A DNA stretch of 64,000 nucleotides, from positions 467,364 through 531,363 of the forward strand of contig NZ_JH414506.1 in NCBI RefSeq assembly GCF_000238075.1. Reading direction: 5' to 3'. Of this stretch, positions 1-7,959 are shown piece after piece. The notes beneath the pieces were generated by a model. The model saw only the letters and a program-made list of their open reading frames with translations. It was not told where the DNA came from and did no database searches. This DNA comes from Oribacterium asaccharolyticum ACB7. GTDB taxonomy: Bacteria; Bacillota; Clostridia; Lachnospirales; Lachnospiraceae. The translations under genes and the position numbers were made by a program. Every line of letters begins with the position of its first letter. Position 1 is the first letter of the stretch.

Positions 1-92
1 GAAGCTAAGATATGCCTTTTTATGCCTATCTCTTCCGCCTGTTTATTGGTAATAATATTATTTTCTAAAAAGTGTTTTTCCAAAGCGTTCAT
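1..92 (-). CDS. AbiEi-like antitoxin/regulator, N-terminal part
   Basis: Only the first 30 codons are in the window and the gene continues past the left edge. The visible peptide (MNALEKHFLENN, then ITNKQAEEIGIKRH) matches the N-terminal winged-helix domain of AbiEi-type antitoxins and related regulators, in which a short helix is followed by a test for a DNA-contacting turn. The ATG is chosen because GGAG sits 8 bases upstream, and a good promoter lies about 30 bases further up. A partner AbiEii toxin would be expected just beyond the edge but cannot be seen. The family call is an inference from a short fragment. Confidence 0.6.
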   Translation of the reverse strand, partial: MNALEKHFLENNIITNKQAEEIGIKRHILA

Positions 93-121
93 TTTATCAC
101 TCCATTTACAATTACACTTTT

Positions 122-150
122 ATTATAGTTTTTTAAAGAGTATTTGTAAA
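122..150 (-). promoter_or_regulatory. Sigma-70-type promoter of the AbiEi-like gene
   Basis: On the minus strand TTTACA (145-150) and TATAAT (122-127) are separated by exactly 17 bases. It points at the partial AbiEi-like gene that starts at 92. Confidence 0.7.
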
Positions 151-162
151 CAATAGATGAAA

Positions 163-519
163 TCAAGAAGCTGGTACAACTCTCTCCAGTGAACGCATTT
201 TCTTCGCGCTAAGATAATTCTTCGAGACATTCATATCACTTTTTACAATATTTCCTTTCGGTACTGCCACTCAATTTGTTAATCCCTTGTAAGGTTTATC
301 TGTATATCTCACGATCAGAATTAACTTTTAGCCTAGAGCAATAATCAATTGGGCGCTATAGTGCTTAATGTCACGTCCAACCTGACAAAATCCTTCCTCT
401 TGAACTATCCGGAATTTCCGGATAGTTGAATCTTCCTCAAGCTCTGCATCAGAATTAATTTTCTTAATATGCTAGTTGATTGTACGAACATTAACGTCAT
501 ATAGTGCTTCCATTTCCAT
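163..519 (-). pseudogene. RhuM-family protein, decayed
   Basis: Read on the minus strand, this stretch gives the RhuM (virulence protein RhuM / Fic-associated) signature in pieces: ALYDVNVRTIN, stop, HIKKI, then LEEDSTIRKFRIVQEEG and IKHYSAQLIIALG, followed after frame changes by KSDMNVSKNYLSAKKMRSL near the C-terminus. These match successive parts of the family in the right order. There are at least two in-frame stops and one or more frameshifts, so no functional product is expected. The N-terminal part is also missing. The near-palindrome at 403-427 falls inside the STIRKFRIV codons and is explained by coding sequence. Confidence 0.65.
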
Positions 520-756
520 TTTCATTCATTAATCCGACGCTCTCTTCAAGTTCTTTATAACAAGCCAAAATAACCTGAAGCATATATCTGAGAAACGGAA
601 TCGGATTATTTTAAGTGGGATGTCGAGACAGCAAGCAAAGTATGCCGTTTAACAATATAAATATATGAAGAACAATATGATACAAGTCCGGTATCACGCG
701 TTTTTCACTCATAGGAATGAGCCTTAGCGTGCCTTTAAAGCACGCATTGTACCCTT

Positions 757-1038
757 TCAGTTTTCTTTCGGAGGCACCAAAGAGAGTGTAATACCAATGG
801 CAAAAAACTGAATCGTAAACCACAACACAAGGATTGTGAACAAAATCCATTTACCTGTAGGCTGAAAAAAACGATAACTAATCAGTCCTATGCTATACAG
901 GCAAAGCATGGCAAACTCTGCGCTCTGAATTCCCATTCCTTCAACAAGAATTCGTTTCCCGAAGCGCCATGTAATCGTACATCCCAGAAACCATATCCAA
1001 AGCAATATTTGCACGAATAGCGTTAATATCATATTCAT
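757..1038 (-). CDS. Small membrane protein of unknown function
   Basis: A 93-residue protein with three hydrophobic stretches (about residues 3-20, 40-57 and 65-88) and a positively charged loop between the first two, so a three-segment membrane protein is likely. The ATG at 1038 is preceded by GGAG at a spacing of 8 bases, which supports the start. It is isolated, between a decayed RhuM gene and an IS21 remnant, and no family was recognised. Confidence 0.5.
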   Translation of the reverse strand: MNMILTLFVQILLWIWFLGCTITWRFGKRILVEGMGIQSAEFAMLCLYSIGLISYRFFQPTGKWILFTILVLWFTIQFFAIGITLSLVPPKEN

Positions 1039-1093
1039 CCAGAAATCTCCATGGAAAGATTTTTACATATACCACAGTATTTACTGTACTCTC

Positions 1094-1420
1094 ACATATA
1101 AAAAGGTACAGTCCCGTTATGCTAATCCGGTTCTCCTCATCATTGATGAATGGCTCCTTCTAAAGCCTACGGAGACTGAGCAGCATGATATCCTGGAATG
1201 CCTTCACAGAAGAAGAAAGAAATCTTCCACTATATTTTGTTCACAGTATGATCCATCCGGATGGTACGACCAGCTTGGCGGCGATGATAGTCCGCTTGCT
1301 GAGGCCATCCTCGACAGGATTAAACATGATGCCTACAAGATCAATATCATACCGACTGACCCAACGAACTATAAGTCTATGAGAGAGGTATACGGCCTTG
1401 ATCCGACATTAAGCGAGTAA
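1094..1420 (+). pseudogene. IS21-family helper ATPase (IstB) C-terminal remnant
   Basis: The + strand frame ending in TAA at 1418-1420 reads the end of an IstB protein: YANPVLLIIDEWLLLKP (Walker B region), IFCSQYDPSGWYDQLGG, ILDRIKHDAY and the family ending YKSMREVYGLDP. IstB assists the IS21 transposase. The N-terminal two thirds, including Walker A, and the istA gene are absent, so the element is dead. The gene is shorter than any IS21 ATPase and has no start codon in place. The longer ORF visible here in another frame is a shadow. Confidence 0.8.
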
Positions 1421-1537
1421 ACTCGCACCAGTAACTAAGCAATACGACGGTTTCCTATTCCGGAATAGCAGCTCCGCTGCGCCAGAATATTCACTCAATA
1501 TAATTTTTTTGTTTTCCATAACTTCTATTATTTCCAT
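1409..1537 (-). other. Possible truncated gene start abutting the IS21 remnant
   Basis: A 42-codon minus-strand frame starts with MEIIEVMENKKIILSEYSG after GAGGG at a spacing of 8 bases and then runs into DNA complementary to the end of the IstB remnant. It may be the first 20-odd codons of a gene interrupted by the old IS21 insertion. No family was recognised and chance is possible. Confidence 0.25.
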
Positions 1538-1598
1538 CAACACACCCTCTTCTTAAAATATTTATTTTTATTATTGTTTGAGTTTAACAAACCTATAT

Positions 1599-2090
1599 TT
1601 ATATATGACTATTCAACCAATCTATTTTTTTAAAGTCTTTATTGTTATTATTATCATTTCTATATGAATCTTTCGATGAGGCTTTATAAATCTGTAAAAA
1701 CTGTTTTAGACTTGGTACACGAAACCTTATTTCGTTTAGTTGAATTAGTTCTATATCCGATTCAGCAATACCCGCAAAATCATATAAGGAATCGATTGAA
1801 CCGTATTCTACACTAACTCCATTTTTTTGAAATTCATGCTCATGAATGTCCACTAAATCATATCCCAATTTTTCCATAACCATCATTATTTTGTCCCAAT
1901 CATAAATTCTAAGTTCATCAGGAGCTTCCCATCCTCTTGGATCTCCTTGAACATGAATATCAATATCTGATGGCTCCCAATCTTCTTTTGATATAAATTC
2001 CAATCCTAAAGAACCCATTAGTGTAGGCACGATTCCAATTTTATTTAAATATAAGCAAATGCTGCTAAATTCATCAAATAAAATACTCAT
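1599..2090 (-). CDS. Nucleotidyltransferase-fold protein, function unknown
   Basis: A 163-residue protein with the minimal nucleotidyltransferase pattern: GSLGLEF at residues 27-33 (the G-S helix) followed by SDIDIHV at about 41-47, which supplies two of the usual metal-binding acidic residues. The rest is acidic and polar, ending in an asparagine-rich tail. Proteins of this shape include antibiotic nucleotidyltransferases and MNT-type antitoxin partners, but neither a HEPN partner nor a substrate domain is adjacent. The ATG is preceded by GGAGGAG, spaced 5 bases. The substrate is unknown. Confidence 0.55.
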   Translation of the reverse strand: MSILFDEFSSICLYLNKIGIVPTLMGSLGLEFISKEDWEPSDIDIHVQGDPRGWEAPDELRIYDWDKIMMVMEKLGYDLVDIHEHEFQKNGVSVEYGSIDSLYDFAGIAESDIELIQLNEIRFRVPSLKQFLQIYKASSKDSYRNDNNNNKDFKKIDWLNSHI

Positions 2091-2229
2091 TCCGTCTCCT
2101 CCAATTCTAATTTGTTTACCTTAGTATTGCTATTATTATACTATTTTTAAGTCATTTTTTCATATCTGCTTTCTGGGGCTTAGTAATAACTCACTTATTT
2201 AATCGAATAATCGTACTAAAAAACAAAGA

Positions 2230-2283
2230 CTACAGTATGTTTAACTTCACTTCATTGCCCTTTGAAGCTACAAATTGCTCCAT
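2230..2283 (-). pseudogene. Short ORF in the repA position of an old ICE end
   Basis: A 17-codon frame (MEQFVASKGNEVKLNIL) with a very strong ribosome binding site (AGGAGGGGAG). It lies just beyond a hairpin terminator, in the same place and with the same spacing as repA occupies next to the equivalent hairpin at 53482-53515 of the intact ICE. It is probably the cut-off start of a gene, but homology to repA cannot be shown from so few residues. Confidence 0.3.
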
Positions 2284-2316
2284 TCTCCCCTCCTTTCTCC
2301 CTAAAATTTACAAAGA

Positions 2317-2349
2317 AAAAAGACGATAGTTTTCACCATCGTCTTTTGC
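2317..2349 (-). terminator. Rho-independent terminator of the CD1845-like remnant
   Basis: Minus-strand stem AAGACGAT / ATCGTCTT with a short loop and a following T run. The same hairpin, nearly base for base, lies at 53482-53515 after the intact CD1845-like gene. Confidence 0.65.
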
Positions 2350-2367
2350 TACCATTGATGAATTACT

Positions 2368-2472
2368 TTAGATTGATTTTATCCCTTTGTTTACCACATG
2401 AAGAAACTCAATAATACTCGCACTAAGCCTTGAAATTCCATAGGGACTAAACAAAATCCCAAGAATAGCTAG
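2368..2472 (-). pseudogene. CD1845-like ICE membrane protein, C-terminal half
   Basis: The 34 codons before the TAA at 2368-2370 read LAILGILFSPYGI, then a variable stretch, and end in NKGIKSI. The intact ICE protein at 53535-53819 ends LVLGFLLSPYGI ... NEAIKSI, so homology is clear. There is no start codon and the upstream half is missing here. The matching N-terminal half lies 12.3 kb away at 14753-14925 on the same strand, and the two pieces join with almost no loss. The adjacent hairpin is shared with the intact ICE as well. Confidence 0.7.
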
Positions 2473-2482
2473 ACATCTATCT

Positions 2483-3472
2483 TCACAGTTCTTTTTTGAG
2501 CATGATAAATTTGTGTGTTCTGTATTCTTCCATAAATCCATTCTGTAGAAACATTGTGATTGCCGGATTATCTATGGCGATATCGTCATAGAGCAGTTTT
2601 ACGCCATTTTGTTTAGCGGCATTGCACAACAAATCCAATCCAATACCGCCATAGCCTTTTTTTCTATATGGAGCATAGACTATGATATCTGCGAGATAAA
2701 GCTTTCTATCGCTATCGTAATGATAGGCAATCTCTCCAATAAAATGACCGGCGTTATCCTTTAAATATCTGTAGTATCGTTTGCCTTCGTGCTTTATAAT
2801 CCAGTAATCATACCAGCCACTCCATTCCTCTTTCGGAAAAGGAATTGTACCTCCCCAGACCCGGTTATACGACATGGTTTCCCTATCTGCCATCATCTTC
2901 TTCCGAAACCAAAGATCTTCCAAAGATGGGATATAAAGCGTAATGAGCTTTCCCCATTCTTCTTTCATCAGTAGGCTTACGTGTCCCTTTCTTATTTCGC
3001 CCATCTGTGGCACAGGTGCATCCTCAGTAGTCCATTGATACTTGAATCCCAGCTTTTCCTGAACACGCTTTGATTTGTCATTACCATCATAATAACCACA
3101 CCAGATGCGAGCAAGGTTCAGTTCCTCAAAGGCATGACGCAGCAGCTCTCTTGCCGCCTCCGGCACAAGACCCTGTCCCCAATAATCAACTCCCAGCCAA
3201 TAACCGAGTTCCGCCTCATCCTCCTTTTCTGCAAGGTCATTATGGTGAAGGCCGATGCTGCCAATGGGAAGTCCTGTTTCCTTTAGCACAATAGCGTAAG
3301 TCTCCGGTACCATCAGTACATCTCTAATAACCTGTCTGCTGTCCTCTTCACTTGTGTGTACAGGCCACCCTGCGATCGGACCTACTCGCAGATCTTTTGC
3401 GTATTTATAGCATTCCTCTGCATCCGTTTCTTCCCATGGACGGAGGATAAGTCTTTCTGTTTCTAACATCAT
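2483..3472 (-). CDS. Tandem GNAT N-acetyltransferase (two domains)
   Basis: The protein of about 329 residues carries two acetyltransferase domains. The first (about 1-165) is RimJ/RimL-like, starting [11 protein letters not shown] and with the acetyl-CoA loop in [14 protein letters not shown]. The second (about 175-329) has [20 protein letters not shown], the R/Q-x-x-G-x-G/A loop, and a short C-terminal strand. It probably acetylates small amines, antibiotics or protein N-termini; the substrate cannot be read from the sequence. I chose the ATG at 3472, three codons inside the longest frame, because it follows an AAAGAAG-type site. It sits directly against the CD1845-like remnant (stop 11 bases away), consistent with cargo inserted there. 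Confidence 0.75.
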   Translation of the reverse strand: MMLETERLILRPWEETDAEECYKYAKDLRVGPIAGWPVHTSEEDSRQVIRDVLMVPETYAIVLKETGLPIGSIGLHHNDLAEKEDEAELGYWLGVDYWGQGLVPEAARELLRHAFEELNLARIWCGYYDGNDKSKRVQEKLGFKYQWTTEDAPVPQMGEIRKGHVSLLMKEEWGKLITLYIPSLEDLWFRKKMMADRETMSYNRVWGGTIPFPKEEWSGWYDYWIIKHEGKRYYRYLKDNAGHFIGEIAYHYDSDRKLYLADIIVYAPYRKKGYGGIGLDLLCNAAKQNGVKLLYDDIAIDNPAITMFLQNGFMEEYRTHKFIMLKKEL

Positions 3473-3594
3473 ACCGTTCACTTCTTTCTTTTAGGAGCCG
3501 GAAGCTCTTCATGCATTACTCCCTTGATGTGTTTCCACGGAGTGATTTTCACAGCCTAAACTCATCTCTCCTTACTACGCGGCATACCGCAAAA

Positions 3595-3759
3595 TTAGAT
3601 TAATTCCCCCAGTCTTTGATTTAAGTCTTGGAGGGTGACTTGCTCCTTATCTTGCTCCCTGACTTGCTCCCTGACTTGCTCCTTATCTTGTTCCTTTGAA
3701 GCAAGTTCTACAGACGGTCCGACCATAGCTGTTGAAGAGTCGGATAGAGGAATAAATAG
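3595..3759 (-). pseudogene. C-terminal fragment with EQVR-type four-residue repeats
   Basis: An open minus-strand frame ends in TAA at 3595 and reads IPLSDSSTAMVGPSVELA, then EQDKEQVREQVREQDKEQV, then TLQDLNQRLGELI. Such Q/E/V tails close many Firmicutes Fic or divergent-AAA DNA-binding proteins, which is the likely origin. The repeat is encoded by five 12-base units. The body of the protein is absent: a stop lies at 3760-3762. No function is expected. Confidence 0.4.
3637..3696. repeat. Five tandem 12-bp repeats
   Basis: Units gacttgctcctt / atcttgctccct recur five times in register with only two or three changes. They lie in frame and encode the EQVR/EQDK repeats of the C-terminal fragment on the minus strand, so copy number changes would not shift the frame. 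Confidence 0.8.
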
Positions 3760-3782
3760 TCATAAATTTTTATTTGTCTATT

Positions 3783-4400
3783 TTACATACTGTATAAGTC
3801 ATTAATTTTTTTCAAATATTCATCACTCGAAATATTTGTCCAACATGAACTAACATTTTTTAATTTGCACATAGCTGCAATCTTATCTCCAAACGCAATT
3901 CTCGTTTTTTCTATATTCATTTCACTAACATTATATCCTGTAGGATTATTCCTCCACCCACAAAAATAGATTTTGTCTGCCTCCTCTACCCTCCTTCTTT
4001 TGGATGCTACACTTACTACTTCTGAACAATTCGGTTTTCTCTGAAACTTTTTCGGAATTTTATTGTTTAATGCTTCAAATAAATCTACCGGTTTAAAAGT
4101 ATGGTTTGGATTATATTTTATTTCTAAATATAGAATAAGTTCTTTATAATCCTCTATATTGCGCAATATTTTTCATCAATTTCAATTTCAAAAACAATCG
4201 GATTCTTTCCCAAAGTTGATAAATACAATCTCATGGGTTTAATATCGCATGATCTGGTAATCCAGATATTTTTTTATTAGATTCTGCTTGAATACCATTT
4301 TTATATCTAAGTGTATTCATAAAACTCCAATCATATTCAGCTTTCATTTCAACTTCACTATATTTATTTTTTAAATTAGTTACTAGCGGAAAAATCCGAT
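3783..4400 (-). pseudogene. Unknown protein broken by two frameshifts
   Basis: The last 127 codons form one open frame (ending in TAG at 3783), but it only opens at a TTG with a stop just upstream. Reading the other frames upstream gives plausible protein in order: VTNLKNKYSEVEMKAEYDWS to GLPDHAILNP, then MRLYLSTLGKNPIVFEIEID, then NIEDYKELILYLEIKYNP. The pieces join if one base is restored near 4235 (a C run) and one near 4165. The C-terminal part is basic with KRRRVEEADKIYFCGWR. I do not recognise the family with confidence; DUF6037 is a possible candidate. It lies between an orphan fragment and the AbiE pair. Confidence 0.5.
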
Positions 4401-4421
4401 TTGATTATCTGTGTCTTTGAA

Positions 4422-5255
4422 TCACAGAACTACCTCTGCCAACACTTTCACGCTTACCATAACCTCGTTCCATGACAGTTCACCAACGAAAAAAGAATCC
4501 TCCCGGAAGCTGTCCCACTGCCTTTTCATGCTTGCGTCAGCTTCTACCGTGGAAAGAATATCCCTAAAGCCGGGAATCTGATCTGTCGTATTCCGCTTTG
4601 CGCTTGTTGCAAGAAACGCCTTTTTAAGGATTTCTCTGTCAAAAGCTTCCTGGTGACTGATCACATGGATGTCGTAGAAGTCTCGCATCCGTGTATTCGC
4701 CGTGCCGCGAGCCATGATTGTTTCCAATTTCTCTACCAAGAGTGTTTCCAGATTGTATGTCCTGAGGGAAATTGCCCGATCTTCAAACATCAGGTGATAG
4801 GAATATTCGACTGCTCTTGGAGTAATGACATCCCCGGTGGAGATATCCATCTTGACCGCCTGCCGCATTTTATCGAGCGTGGCTTCCAACATAAACCGGA
4901 TTCCCGGATAATCATGCTCTTCCATGATATCCGTGACCTTGGTGATCTGAAACTGAACGCCATCGTCAAGATTTACGGCAATAATCTCCTCAACGATCTT
5001 GACTGCGTTATCCTTAGTAAGATTCAGCGATTTCACCGTAGTATCAATGTCCATCGTCGCTCTCGTATCCAGACCGACGACTGCCGCCACCAGCATACCG
5101 CCCTTCAGGATGAAATTGTTGCGGTACTGGGAAAGAGCGATCCGCTCCAGGAAACGCTCCATAATGAAGTTGCGGATCAAGGTCTGCGCCTTTTTGTTGT
5201 CTCCGCCGGACAGGTTTCTCACTTTTGCCTTCAGCTGTGTCGCTGTCCTGATCAT
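4422..5255 (-). CDS. abiEii: AbiEii nucleotidyltransferase toxin
   Basis: The 277-residue protein is the toxin of a type IV toxin-antitoxin system of the AbiE kind, which shuts down growth upon phage infection by transferring nucleotides to RNA targets. Residues 48-75 hold the nucleotidyltransferase core: FILKGGMLVAAVVG followed by RATMDIDTT, giving the GG helix and the D-x-D metal ligands. A further family motif, EKLETIMARG and MRDFYDIHVI, lies around residues 170-195. Length is normal for the family. The start overlaps the antitoxin stop by four bases (ATGA), so the two are translationally coupled. Nothing appears broken. Confidence 0.85.
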   Translation of the reverse strand: MIRTATQLKAKVRNLSGGDNKKAQTLIRNFIMERFLERIALSQYRNNFILKGGMLVAAVVGLDTRATMDIDTTVKSLNLTKDNAVKIVEEIIAVNLDDGVQFQITKVTDIMEEHDYPGIRFMLEATLDKMRQAVKMDISTGDVITPRAVEYSYHLMFEDRAISLRTYNLETLLVEKLETIMARGTANTRMRDFYDIHVISHQEAFDREILKKAFLATSAKRNTTDQIPGFRDILSTVEADASMKRQWDSFREDSFFVGELSWNEVMVSVKVLAEVVL

Positions 5256-5845
5256 AACATGACCTCCGTATATGTCCTCATAGCAGGCTCAATCTGAAAT
5301 CTCCTGGCATACTCCATCAGATGATTCAAATTCTTATGGGCGCTGGCCATATATTCCTTCATCGCATACTGAAAGATCTGCACATCCATCGTATCCTTGT
5401 ACCGAAGAACATCACAGATCGTCCGCTCCATGTCATACGCGCGAACTGTATTGCCAAAGCTCGTCTGTACTTCCACAACACCAACTTCATAGACGTCCGG
5501 CTTTACCTGATAAACCTGAATGCCTTTCTTGCGCAGATGCGTAGAGTTATATCCCGCCTGCACCGTCACACTCGTTTTATTTGGTTCCCGTTCCATCAGC
5601 CCATGCAGCATCAGCGCGGTTTCATGGGAGAAAATGATGCGCTTGTTGGAAAGATAAAGCAGGTACAGCTCGTCCGGCCATGCATCCTCCGCCAGGTATA
5701 CCCCATGCGCCACTCGCTCCATGTTCCGTTTACTCACATAGTCCGCAAGTGTAGGCTTGGAAATGCCGCTTTCCAGTACCTGTGAAGTGCACAGATACCC
5801 GTTTCCGTTCTCTACAAGATTGTCTAAAAGATCAAACCGTGTCAT
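5252..5845 (-). CDS. abiEi: AbiEi antitoxin and autorepressor
   Basis: The 197-residue protein has an N-terminal winged helix-turn-helix (about residues 1-50, SGISKPTLADYVSK as the recognition helix) followed by the AbiEi C-terminal antitoxin domain with HETALMLHGL around residue 75 and RAYDMERTICDVLRY around 140. It neutralises the AbiEii toxin without direct contact and represses its own promoter in characterised systems. The start ATG follows AAGGTGATAAA. A clean promoter lies directly upstream. The pair is placed immediately beside the right-end remnant of an old ICE, which suggests it was ICE cargo. Confidence 0.85.
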   Translation of the reverse strand: MTRFDLLDNLVENGNGYLCTSQVLESGISKPTLADYVSKRNMERVAHGVYLAEDAWPDELYLLYLSNKRIIFSHETALMLHGLMEREPNKTSVTVQAGYNSTHLRKKGIQVYQVKPDVYEVGVVEVQTSFGNTVRAYDMERTICDVLRYKDTMDVQIFQYAMKEYMASAHKNLNHLMEYARRFQIEPAMRTYTEVML

Positions 5846-5871
5846 TTTATCACCTTACTTTCTCGCTCTTT

Positions 5872-5900
5872 ATAATAGATTACAAGAGCGTAAAGGTAAA
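5872..5900 (-). promoter_or_regulatory. Promoter of the abiEi-abiEii operon
   Basis: Minus-strand TTTACC (5895-5900) and TATTAT (5872-5877) with a 17-base spacer, 27 bases before the abiEi start. AbiEi operators would be expected to overlap it, but a clear inverted repeat pair was not seen. Confidence 0.65.
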
Positions 5901-5967
5901 GTAATTTTTTCGTGAGGGAAAGCTTGGTATGTATCGGGCAGCTCTGCGGCCGCCCTTGTTCGATGGT

Positions 5968-6003
5968 TTACAACTCCGGGCCGTAGAAGTAATTAAACTC
6001 CAT
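5968..6003 (-). pseudogene. repA replication initiator, first 11 codons only
   Basis: A strong site (AAGGAGGAACGCGG) precedes ATG and the peptide MEFNYFYGPEL, then a stop. ICE replication initiators begin with this pattern; the intact copy at 52677-53447 begins MDFDYFYNREA. The rest has been lost, so this is the stub of a second repA at the right end of an old ICE. Confidence 0.6.
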
Positions 6004-6037
6004 CCGCGTTCCTCCTTCCTCTGTTTTTCCTGTAAGC

Positions 6038-6084
6038 GAAAAAAGGACGTTTACTCACTGCGGAAATGCAGTAAATAAACGTCC
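6038..6084 (-). terminator. Terminator after the old ICE terminal ORF
   Basis: Minus-strand stem GGACGTTTA / TAAACGTCC extended by TACTGC/GCAGTG pairing, loop of about 6 bases, followed by six T and CGC. It lies just downstream of the terminal-ORF remnant. Confidence 0.75.
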
Positions 6085-6108
6085 ATGATCGATTCAATGT
6101 TCGGTTGT

Positions 6109-6290
6109 CTATGAGTCTTCGATTTTTGTGCCTACTGTTACGAGTTCTATAGCTATGACCACCCGGACATACTTTTTGAGGCGTTTTTCCGCGCATCGAC
6201 CAGTCCGTCTCTCCGAAGGTGAAATGCTCGCAAAAGTGCTTAAAATCAAGGATTTTTACGAGTTCTGTTTTTGTAGCAACGCTACCGTCT
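6109..6290 (-). pseudogene. ICE right-terminal ORF, older copy with a frameshift
   Basis: Read on the minus strand from the att core, the frame gives GSVATKTELVKILDFKHF, then CEHFTFGE, and after a one-base frame change RRTGRCAEKRLKKYV and IAIELVTVGTKIEDS before TAG. The intact ICE carries the homologous ORF at 53820-54011 (HSVDTKSEIVKILHFKQF ... KKVLKNYIDVNVCIDMV). The other frame over the first bases reads ETVALLQKQNS and stops, the tail this element would have donated to RlmD. It marks the right end of an earlier ICE. Confidence 0.65.
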
Positions 6291-6291
6291 C
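6278..6291. other. att core A (old ICE right end)
   Basis: AACGCTACCGTCTC is identical to the first 14 bases of att core B (15237-15256) and shares AACGCTA with core C (54000-54019). To its left is the terminal ORF of an old ICE. To its right, instead of rlmD-like sequence, the relaxase gene begins within one or two bases, so this junction is a deletion scar. Confidence 0.65.
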
Positions 6292-7584
6292 AACTTGGCT
6301 ATTGAATATATTACTGATTCTAAAAAGACAGATGAACAACTCCTAGTCAGTACAAATAAGTGTCACCCGGCATCCGCACACACGCAGTTTTTAAAGAGAA
6401 GGGAGGAGCAAAACACAAGGGGAAATGTTCTGGCAAGACATCTCATTCAGTCTTTCCTACCGGGCGAAACCACTCCTGAAATTGCTCACCAGATTGGTCT
6501 GGAACTATGTAAGAACATACTGAAAGGGGAATACGAATTTATCCTAAGTACCCATATCGACAAAGGCCATATTCATAACCACATTATTTTTAATAATGTA
6601 AATATGGCTACTGGAAAATGCTATCAATCCAACAAAAGAAGCTACCATCAGATCCGCTATCAAAGCGACAAACTCTGTAAAGAGTATAATCTATCAGTCG
6701 TTGACGAGTACTATGAAAGATTCAAGAAAAAGTACAAAACAAATGGAAAATCCTGGTATGAAAATGAACAAGCTAAGAACGGTAGTTCCTGGAAAAGTAG
6801 GCTCCAGTTTGACATAGATAGGATGATTGCACAGTCTGAAGATTGGGCAACATTTATCCAAAAAATGACAGAACTTGACTACGAAATCAAATATGGAAAA
6901 CATATTGCCTTTAAACAAAAAGGAAAGGAACGATTTACAAGAGCCAAGACGATTGGGGAAGATTATACGGAAGAAAGGCTCAAAGAAAGAATTTTAGAAA
7001 ACGCTAGTCAAAAGACATTCACCGTTAAAAAGCGTGTCCGAAATATCATTGATATTGCAAATAATCCGAAGATACAGCAAAGCAAAGGATATGCATTCTG
7101 GGCAACCAAACATAATTTACAAGTCGCTTCCGACACTGTTCTTTCCATGCATGAAAAGGGCTTTCAAAGCCTTGCTCAACTTGATAGTTTCATTAAAAAA
7201 AGTGCAGATAAAAGACAAAACCTTCAGGAAAAAATCAAGAAGCTGGAAGAAAAAATCGAAACGCTTTCCCTGTCTATGGAACAAGTCCATACCGTGAATA
7301 AATATCGCCAGATTTATCAGGAATACAAGAAAAATCCCGGTGACAAAAACTTTGCCAGAGAACATAAGTCCGAAATCTTGCTCTATGAAAATGCTTTAGA
7401 AGCCCTAAAAAAAGCGTACTCTAAAATGCCTAATTCCAAGCAGATTTTTGAGGAACTTGAAAAAATGAACAAAAAAAAGAATATCCTTATGCAAGAGTAT
7501 TCTTCCGCAAAAACTGAAATGAGTGAATTGTACCAGATGAGGAAAAATTATGAGCAATATATGGGGAAGGAGAGGGAGAGGTAG
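6289..7584 (+). pseudogene. MobP-type relaxase lacking its first 12-13 residues
   Basis: The frame is 68-70% alike by eye to the intact ICE relaxase at 27488-28819 from LNLAIEYI onward. It keeps the catalytic three-histidine motif HIDKGHIHNHIIFN, the conserved TSKRSYHQIRYQSDKL-like block and the coiled-coil C-terminus. It lacks the first dozen residues and any start codon with a ribosome binding site, because the gene is joined directly to att core A. The only early start is a TTG at 6295 with no site before it. Its mobC partner and oriT are gone. It belonged to a second ICE of the same family. Confidence 0.75.
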
Positions 7585-7637
7585 GTTATTTACCATTTAC
7601 TAACTTTCCATTGATCAGAAAAAGGCTATTCTTCCGG

Positions 7638-7668
7638 TAAAACCGGAGCTGTACTAGCTCGGTTTTTC
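7638..7668 (+). terminator. Rho-independent terminator after the relaxase remnant
   Basis: AAACCGGAGCT, loop GTACT, AGCTCGGTTT with one bulged base, followed by TTTTTC. Confidence 0.7.
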
Positions 7669-7729
7669 AAGTTTGTTCGCAAGAAAGAACGTCAAAAAAA
7701 GAATAAAAAAATCTCTTTAAAATCTTTGA

Positions 7730-7763
7730 AAAACGGCTAAAAATCGAGACTATTAGCCGTTTT
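7730..7763. terminator. Second hairpin, perfect 11-bp stem
   Basis: AAAACGGCTAA and TTAGCCGTTTT pair perfectly around a 12-base loop. The flanking A and T runs would allow termination in both directions. Confidence 0.6.
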
Positions 7764-7936
7764 CGTGCTATAATAAACTATGGGAATTAGGCGTTGCCGC
7801 CTTAGCTAATGCTATATCAGGTAAATCTGGAATAGAAATAACAGTTGGATTAAAATACACAGAAAAATATCTACACAAAGAAGGTTATTCTGTAAATGGC
7901 TGGAGCCCAACAAGTCTTTCTGTAAGAAGATACTAA
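7757..7936 (+). pseudogene. C-terminal fragment of an unknown secreted-type peptide
   Basis: An open frame of 57 codons with no usable start ends at TAA 7934-7936. It reads LWELGVAALANAISGKSG, a small-residue, helix-prone stretch, then a polar tail ending SPTSLSVRRY. The composition resembles bacteriocin-like or other small exported peptides, and a small two-segment membrane protein follows 24 bases later, as an immunity gene would. I do not recognise the family. The lack of a start indicates that the 5' part was lost at the hairpin boundary. Confidence 0.35.
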
Positions 7937-7959
7937 TTTTTAAAAAAGGATGTTCATGT

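Noticed and set aside
403..427. Inverted repeat AACTATCCGG-AATTT-CCGGATAGTT as a terminator or operator
   Set aside because: It is coding sequence of the RhuM remnant (STIRKFRIV) and no T run follows.
4653..5297. 214-codon + strand frame over the AbiE genes
   Set aside because: It is the complement of abiEii, which has clear motifs; the + frame has no ribosome binding site or recognisable protein features.
6128..6346. 72-codon + strand frame across att core A
   Set aside because: It crosses the junction between the terminal-ORF remnant (other strand) and the relaxase body; its parts are explained by those genes.
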